Shown in pieces: positions 57,691 to 64,000 of a DNA stretch of 64,000 nucleotides (the stretch's first letter is position 1; each line of letters starts with the position of its first letter). The translations under genes and the position numbers were made by a program. A model generated the notes under the pieces. That model searched no databases. It had not been told where the DNA came from and saw nothing but the letters and a program-made list of their open reading frames with translations. Source of the DNA: Schistocerca nitens (Eukaryota > Arthropoda > Insecta > Orthoptera > Acrididae); the NCBI RefSeq assembly GCF_023898315.1, contig NC_064621.1, positions 123,589,521 to 123,653,520 of the forward strand, written 5' to 3'.

Positions 57691-57982
57691 TTAATGTGAC
57701 ATACATTTTTATTCTTTCGATAAATATCTAAATCCAAACTTGCATTAGCTGTATGACCCCATCCTCCATTCCATATAATTTAAATGTTATGAAAATATGT
57801 CCAAAATATAGCATGTACATGGTGGTTAGTACAGAATATAATTTCTTTTTACTTTTTTATCTTGTTGTGAACATAATATTCTAGTTATCCTATATCCTGT
57901 AAAGCTGTTTCATTATAACATTCACAGCCAACTTGAACAATGAATGTATAGGCTACTTTGCAATAGCCTGCAAGTAACACTG
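57691..57982. other. AT-rich spacer downstream of the nuclease pseudogene
   Basis: No inverted partner for the other side of the pseudogene found by eye. Confidence 0.3.
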
Positions 57983-60900
57983 TTAGCAAAAACAATCTAG
58001 ATCTTCAGGGTTCTTGGCTCCGAACATCGCAGGAAGGAAATGCTTTTTAGCATCAGCCACTGCACTAGGGTCAGCTTTGGGGTCATTGGAAACTGGAAGT
58101 TTTGTAAAAAGAGCATTGTTGGCTTGCACTTTCCTACACAGTGTAATTTTCCCCTTCTTGTAGATAGCTGATACAGTGTCACATCCTGTGAACATGTATA
58201 TTGCTAAGAGTACACCTTTCATATTGCCAATGCCTTGCTGAACGTCACAAACAGTGTAAACTTTTTCCTGCTGATTGTCTTTCTTTGGTACCACGATTTT
58301 CAATTTGTTCTCTGATGATGTGTGGACAGTCAACAATACTAGAAAGTCTGTGTCATCACCAATTACACAAGCTTCAACTCCTTTCTTAGCTTCATCAGTC
58401 GTTCTTAAAACTATTAATAAGTCAGCTCACCCAATGCTTGACCAACTGTGAAACCACCTGTTTGCAAGTGGACTGTATGGAGAGAAATAAGCCCCATTTA
58501 GTTCTCAGCATTAGGTAGAAATCCACTGGCTTGATATTGATGTTTACATGGAGTGAGTCCTCTACTTTCACTTCAATGTTAGTGGTAGAACATGATCTGT
58601 ATAAGTGTTTCTTTTATGTTTCCTTGCTTGTATCCATCAAAAACAACAGATGCTGGCCCATAATGAGTAATTATGTAATCTGTGTACTGAAGCACATAAT
58701 TCAAACTGAAATATTTCTTCAAGTCTCTCATCACTCCTTACTGTGCACACCATCCAATGTAAGAGAGTGTTAGGGTTCACACATATAGTGTTGTTAATTG
58801 TCATAGACTTGGTTATAGAGGCTAACTTTCTTTTCAAGTGCATCTTATTGAATGTTTTATTCTTAATCTCTTTCAAGGCTAGTGTTCCAACTTCAAACGC
58901 TTTATCACAGTTCACGTTTTCATCTGCTACAAACCCCTGTTGATAAGGACGAGAGTTCAGGTGTTTTAGAAAACAGATTGTGTTCCTCAAGCCAAGAAAT
59001 AAAACTTTGCAAGTCTTTGCAATTTCTTTTCTGCTTTGCCTCTCGTAGCTCCACATGCTGCTTTGAAGAGACACTGCACACACCTGCAAGTTCTCCCATT
59101 GCTTCACACACCCAAGAACAAGCAGGCACCGAGTTGATCCAAGTTGCAATGGTTGTCATTGTTATTGCTCTGCCTCTGGTCAATCCACCATTGCTACTCA
59201 AGGGTCTCGTAAAACCCTGTTCAATGGTCATGTCACTCCAGACCAAAACTTTTCAGAACATTGAATAGTGAAATAACAAGTAAAGAACAAACTGTTTTCT
59301 GGGCCCATTGAGTTGAGAAGTTCCAGCGAGTCTTGTAGGTAAACGTGCAGATTTAGCATAGTTTAAGTGACTGGACACAAAGAAAATGGGAGAGCATTTG
59401 ATGGACACAGTGAAGGTGAAGGAAAAAGTCCCCATCCCTCTCTGCTCTAATAAACATTCAAAAAAGGTCAATTATTTCTATGAAGTGAATCCACAATTTT
59501 TGTGTTTGTCCTGATTCTTTCAAACATTGAAGTTGGTTTTCCAAAATTTCTATAAAGCTCTTCACTGCAGCTGACTGCATAATCTCTTCAGAAGATGCAT
59601 TACCATGCTTGAAAGTTGAATAAAATTTCAGCTAATCTTTATCCACACTAATGCCTCATTAGGTTTCAAAAATACTCTAATGAGTACCTCTTTGACTAGG
59701 AAGAGGGCAGAAACGATCCTGAAGTAAGCTTTCCCATTCATTACTTGTTGAACACTGTTTTTAGCATAGACAGTACTGTACAACTCCTCCAAGCCACTTC
59801 TTGCCATGATGAATTGAATTGCTGACAAAAAGGACATTAACAAATGAAAGCCTCCTAGCCGAATGAAGAATGACTTCAATAGGCTGTCACCAGGTATTGC
59901 TGCTACTACTTCACGAGCTTTAGTGTAGAAAGGCTGGTCCCTTTTGTGGCAGCTTGAAGAAGAGCCATATAAGTTGTTGATGGATTTGAAGGAGCCAAGT
60001 TGACAAATGGAAGAAGGACTACAGCAGAAGTCTGGAACTCTCTCATCGCATACAGCATTTCCATGCAGCCAGTCCAACCAGCTATAGAGTCTTCTGTGCC
60101 TTCCAACCAGGTAGCACTCAACCAAAATAAATTAAGCATTTCGCCATGTTCATATGACAGTGGTTTTATTTTCAGGGAAGCCATTTTTGTAGCAACTATT
60201 TTGGAATATTCATATGTACTTGGGGCTCTGTAAGCTTGCAAATCAAACAGGCCTCGTTTTGCAAGAGCATGTGCAGTAAAATTCTTTTGAGGTACATTAT
60301 CCACTACCTGACGAGCGGTTTTAGGTGTTATGCAAGCAATTCCACCCATGACATGAAACGTGTAATGGCAATCCACAGTGTGGATATTGTAGTCTGCATT
60401 ATCAAAAACAAATTACATGTGTCTATTCTCATTTCTTGTGTTCTCTTGGGAAGTGATGGAGCTCTCATATTTTAAAACTTCCTTGTAAGGTACACAAACA
60501 TCCAAATTGCACAGGATATTGATCAAGGCCTTTGAACCAAATTTTATGTGCAGTGAAACACACTTTCCAAGTAAGACAGGGGACAAAAATGATCTTGGAT
60601 ATGCAGCATTTATTATACTGTGACATACTGAAGTTTTTTTCCTTTCAGTGATTTATTTCATACTTTGAATTTTCTCAGGTGTTTGTCTTTCAGAAGTAGG
60701 CTGTACGATTTCAGTTATCAAGGCATTGAGCACTTCAGATACATGTTCAGCTCCTGGTTTACAAATTTCTTCAATTATTGGAAACTGAGAATAGTCATAG
60801 CTTTTGGACTTGATCGCATGTCGAATAACAGATGCTGCAACTTTGATCACTCTCAGTTCCTCCTGAGCTTCATTATCAGAGTTCCGATTTCTATGCCAGT

Positions 60901-61208
60901 TGCGTCCGATAAAATATTAGTAGTTGTCCAGAAAGACGTATCACACTTCTTTTCCCTGGTAAAACTGTAAAATTGAAGCTATTTCCATAGCGCAGGGTAA
61001 GTTTCCTTTTCAAATGTATACCAGTATATGGCTTGACATCAGGACTCAATTGACAGAAAATATTTTGTAATTCTTCAAAAGCGTACTGCCATTCATCATT
61101 TTCCTCCAAATAATCCGACAGATTTTCAAAAGCATCTTCTCTTTTGGCATCAGCACTTGACCCACCTTTGGTTGTTACTGCTCCTTTTTCAGGCACTGAT
61201 CCTGGCTT

Positions 61209-61538
61209 CTGAAATGTCCAGTAACAATGTCAGTGGTATCACCCATCAGAACTGACGAGGTCTATGACCTGAGAGAGCCTCACACTTACCTTATCTCCCC
61301 CCCCCCCCCCCCCTTATCATGCATGTTATTTGCTTCCATTCAGATGCTTTCCACTAATTCAAGTTTCTGTACTAAACTCAAATTTTCTTGAGCTGGGTTC
61401 TTGCATTTAGAGATACTACATACCGGTAGTTGTGACCACAAAGAAAACATTAGAATTAAAAACTAAATGATTCACGGGAAATCTTTGCTGGAAGTTCCTT
61501 TTCTTGTTGAGGTGGTTTTGAATGTAATATACACACAC
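61209..61538 (-). other. phase-0 GT-AG intron in the nuclease pseudogene
   Basis: On the minus strand, exon 1 ends ...AAGTGTCGACAG at 61539 exactly between codons (GKCRQ). GTGTGTGT follows. TGGACATTTCAG ends the intron at 61209, and exon 2 starts AAG CCA GGA TCA at 61208, also between codons. The 330-bp interval has stops in frame and a (G)17 run. Intron retention means this copy did not arise as a processed retrocopy. Confidence 0.6.
61297..61313 (+). repeat. (C)17 run within the intron
   Basis: Seventeen consecutive C. Confidence 0.95.
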
Positions 61539-61715
61539 CTGTCGACACTTACCATATACTTGAAGTGGGTCATTCTGCAGGAACTTGTCTTTAACACCAT
61601 CTTTAAGAGTTTCACTGCACTGAATTATTTTGATCACTGCCTTTCTAGTCAGAGTAATTGGTTCACCACCCGTGTTCTTACAAGGTTTCAACACACACTC
61701 CCCCATAATTCTCAC

Positions 61716-62548
61716 ATTTGCAAGTGATTATCGCATAGTATTCTAGAGGCAAACAATAAAAAATATGTCAGCAGAACTTTACTAGAAATAACACTCACAA
61801 ACGCATTCAATGGGTCTCCCAATATGACTGAGGGTAAAGACAGTAGATGAGAGAGTGTGTGAGGGGGAGGGGTGGGTGGCGGGTGCAGGGTGCAGGTGGT
61901 CAACTGGTCCCATACGCATGGCTTTGTACTGGCGGCTGCACTTGTACTAAACCAATTCTCATTCCCAGTATTTTTATGCTTCTAACCCTCTGTGGTGCCT
62001 CTTATCCTCTCTTGGGCTACAATACAACGGCACAATATTATTTTTTAATAAAACTGTTTAGTTATTTCTGTATAATTTCATTTTTCCAAAAATCTAAAAA
62101 ATGTGAAAAATTTCTATTTTTACGCCCTCCGTAACTCTGGAACAGTTCAGTTTAGCAAGATCATGCACAGGATCATTTTTGTTCGCAATTTAATGTAGAT
62201 TATTTTTGTATATGACACTTTTCATGCTAAACCGCATAGTTTTTGAAATATTTAAGAAAAACTGATAAAAACTACTAATTTACAAACTTCTCCCCCCCAA
62301 AAACCTGATGCTTAAAATGGTGTAACTTTTTACCAAACAATATGTGTACTGTGTACAACAATTTGGAGTTGGAGAGTAACTTTTACTTTGGATGTTGAGC
62401 TTAGGCCATTTTTTTGGGCTAATTGCACTGTACTATTATTTATATTTTTATATATTATAGCCAGTGTCATTTTGACACAAAGTGTGTGCAGCATTTTGAT
62501 GTCTATTTTCATTTATCAGCTCTTTAGGTTTAAAAGTTCTTTACTGTT
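61716..62548. other. spacer between nuclease pseudogene and terminal LINE
   Basis: AT-rich with a GC patch near 61860-61930. No promoter or terminal repeat identified. Confidence 0.35.
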
Positions 62549-64000
62549 GCATCTACATCTACACGATTACTCTGCAATTCACATTTCAGTGCTTGGCAGA
62601 GGGTTCATTGAACCACAATCATACTATCTCCCTACCATCCCACTCCCGAACAGCGCGCGGGAAAAACGAACACCTAAACCTTTCTGTTCAAGCTCTGATT
62701 TCTCTTATTTTATTTTGATGATCATTCCTACCTATGTAGGTTGGGCTCAACAAAATATTTTTGCATTCAGAAGAGAAAGCTGGTGACTGAAAGTTCATAA
62801 ATAGATCTCGCTGCGACGAAAAACGTCTTTGCTTTAATGACTTCCGTCCCAACTCGCATATCATATCTGCCACACTCTCTCCCCTACTATGTGATAATAC
62901 AAAACGAGCTGGCCTTTTTTGCACCCTTTCGATGTCCTCCGTCAATCCCACCTGGTAAGGATCCCACACTGCGCAGCAATATTCTAACAGAGGACGAACG
63001 AGTGTAGTGTAAGCTGTCTCTTTAGTGGACTTGTTGCATCTTATAAGTGTCCTGCCAATGAAACGCAACCTTTGGCTCGCCTTCCCCACAATATTATCTA
63101 TGTGGTCTTTCCAACTGAAGTTGTTCGTAATTTTTACACCCAGGTACTTAGTTGAATTGACAGCCTTGAGAATTGTACTATTTATCGAGTAATCAAATTC
63201 CAACGGATTTCTTTTGGAACTCATGTGGATCACCCCATACTTTTCGTTATTTAGCGTCAACTGCCACCTGCCACACCATACAGCAATCTTTTCTAAATTG
63301 TTTTGCAACTGATACTGGTCTTCGGATGACCTTACTAGACGGTAAATTACAGCATCATCTGCGAACAACCTAAGAGAACTGCTCAGATTGTCACCCAGGT
63401 CATTTATATAGATCAGGAACAGCAGAGGTCCCAGGACGCTTCCCTGGGGAACACCTGATATCACTTCAGTTTTACTCGATGATTTGCTGTCTATTACTAC
63501 GAACTGCGACCTTCCTGACAGGAAATCACGAATCCAGTCGCACAACTGAGACGATACCCCATAGGCCTGCAGCTTGATTAGAAGTCGCTTGTGAGGAACG
63601 GTGTCAAAAGCTTTCCGGAAATCTAGAAATACGGAATCAACTTGAGATCCCCTGACGATAGCGGCCATTACTTCGTGCGAATAAAGAGCTAGCTGCGTTG
63701 CACAAGAACGATGTTTTCTGAAACCATGCTGATTACGTATCAATAGATCATTCCCTTCGAGGTGATTCATAACGTTTGAATACAGTATATGCTCCAAAAC
63801 CCTACTGCAAACCGACATCAATGATATAGGTCTGTAGTTAGATGGTTTACTCCTACTACCCTTCTTAAACACTGGTGCGAGCTGCGCAATTTTCCAATCT
63901 GTAGGTACAGATCTATCGGTGAGCGAGCGGTTGTATATGATTGCTAAGGAGGGAGCTATTGTATCAGCGTAATCTGAAGGAACCTAATCGGTATACAATC
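62549..64000 (-). mobile_element. CR1-like LINE, second family, runs off the right edge
   Basis: 3' end at the low coordinate (plus strand GCATCTACATCTACACGATT). The tail (TGTAGATGTAGATGC) is like that of 47030-50990, but the coding sequence is clearly a different, related family. Only the RT half lies in the window; the endonuclease and ORF1 would be beyond 64000. Confidence 0.9.
62688..63980 (-). CDS. LINE ORF2 reverse transcriptase, C-terminal part, uninterrupted for over 394 codons
   Basis: A single frame from about 63980 to the stop at 62688. It starts VPSDYADTIAPSLAIIYNRS and APVFKKGSRSKPSNYRPISL (motif 1-2). Then NQHGFRKHRSCATQLALYSH, VFLDFRKAFDTVPHKRLLIK (motif A), SGVPQGSVLGPLLFLIYIND (motif B), LRLFADDAVIYRL (motif C, catalytic FADD), WQLTLNNEKYGVIHMSS, KYLGVKITNNFSWKDHIDNI, LEYCCAVWDPYQVGLTEDIE and the end HQNKIREIRA. 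All RT motifs are intact. A TAG just upstream (about 63981) breaks the frame towards the 5' side, so the copy may be dead, though the break could also be the only one in this part. Youngest LINE of the window by reading-frame quality. Confidence 0.9.
   Translation of the reverse strand, partial: PSDYADTIAPSLAIIYNRSLTDRSVPTDWKIAQLAPVFKKGSRSKPSNYRPISLMSVCSRVLEHILYSNVMNHLEGNDLLIRNQHGFRKHRSCATQLALYSHEVMAAIVRGSQVDSVFLDFRKAFDTVPHKRLLIKLQAYGVSSQLCDWIRDFLSGRSQFVVIDSKSSSKTEVISGVPQGSVLGPLLFLIYINDLGDNLSSSLRLFADDAVIYRLVRSSEDQYQLQNNLEKIAVWCGRWQLTLNNEKYGVIHMSSKRNPLEFDYSINSTILKAVNSTKYLGVKITNNFSWKDHIDNIVGKASQRLRFIGRTLIRCNKSTKETAYTTLVRPLLEYCCAVWDPYQVGLTEDIERVQKRPARFVLSHSRGESVADMICELGRKSLKQRRFSSQRDLFMNFQSPAFSSECKNILLSPTYIGRNDHQNKIREIRA

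Larger units (their letters stand above)
57983..61715 (-). pseudogene. large protein with XPG/FEN1-like (PIN-fold) nuclease end; broken
   Basis: N-terminus at 61715: MRIMGECVLKPCKNTGGEPI to GKCRQ, a Cys-containing block like the zinc-binding start of a multi-copy invertebrate protein family I remember. An intron (61209-61538) joins it to KPGSVPEKGAV, then ENLSDYLEENDEWQYAFEEL and HLKRKLTLRYGNSF. Next VIKVAASVIRHAIKSKSYDY, RSFLSPVLLG, FDNADYNIHTVDCHYTFHVM (60340-60420), LPFVNLAPSNPSTTYMALLQ, PGDSLLKSFFIRLGGFHLLM (59810-59870) and VWSDMTIEQGFTRP with SNGGLTRGRAITMTTIATW (59130-59240). The nuclease: ADLLIV (58410), VIGDDTDFLVLL (58325-58365) and MFTGCDTVSAIYKKGK (58150-58195), matching the acidic pairs and helix-hairpin-helix (GCDY.....GIG) of FEN1/XPG. 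About ten stops and frame changes. Function unknown; a transposon-encoded protein (Academ-type with XPG) is an inference. Confidence 0.7.

Overview
This window looks like a stretch of a large, repeat-swollen insect nuclear genome. An orthopteran (locust/Schistocerca-type) is the best guess. That rests on SINE copies matching the SgSINE1 type as I remember it, on several Tc1/mariner, RTE and CR1-like families I associate with Schistocerca, and on the AT-rich, microsatellite-strewn spacer. No complete host gene is visible. Nearly everything that can be named is a transposable element, often one inside another, so the window is probably intergenic or deep intronic. All assignments come from reading the sequence; no database was searched.

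Left part (1-18.6 kb): a Tc1-like fragment and a tRNA-type SINE; a mariner with unusually long (~200 bp) inverted repeats carrying a LINE tail; a three-level nest (Tc1-like element, second Tc1-like element, LINE) at 3206-7267; an old I/Jockey-type LINE on the minus strand (7.4-10.1 kb); a second nest (Tc1-like, SINE with 11-bp target duplication, CR1-like LINE) at 10.99-13.0 kb; a Penelope-like RT fragment; a nearly whole piggyBac-type element (14450-16927) with TTAA ends and a catalytic Asp replaced by Asn; a SINE; and a MITE with long inverted repeats (18005-18557).

Middle part (18.9-47 kb): a decayed Ty3/gypsy fossil split by a full-looking RTE LINE; a mariner remnant; about 4 kb of unassigned AT-rich DNA; an RTE fragment hit by a non-autonomous Helitron that itself carries a SINE; one ORF with a plausible splice acceptor that might be a host exon (34277-34591); more mariner and LINE pieces; an IS630/Tc1/mariner element with ~125-bp inverted repeats and a 52-bp minisatellite (38539-40399); and a young-looking Tc1-like element with DD32E spacing (42483-43903).

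Right part (47-64 kb): a nearly full-length CR1-like LINE whose ORF1 carries an SGNH-hydrolase domain; a mariner fragment; a Ty1/copia fossil split by a SINE; a badly decayed LINE; a ~3.7 kb minus-strand pseudogene (57983-61715) of a large protein with an XPG/FEN1-like (PIN-fold) nuclease end, an N-terminal Cys-containing block and one clean phase-0 GT-AG intron; and, running off the right edge, a CR1-like LINE with a 394-codon uninterrupted RT. The nuclease-family pseudogene is the least conventional item. I suspect it belongs to a multi-copy, possibly Academ-type, element family, but that link is inference.
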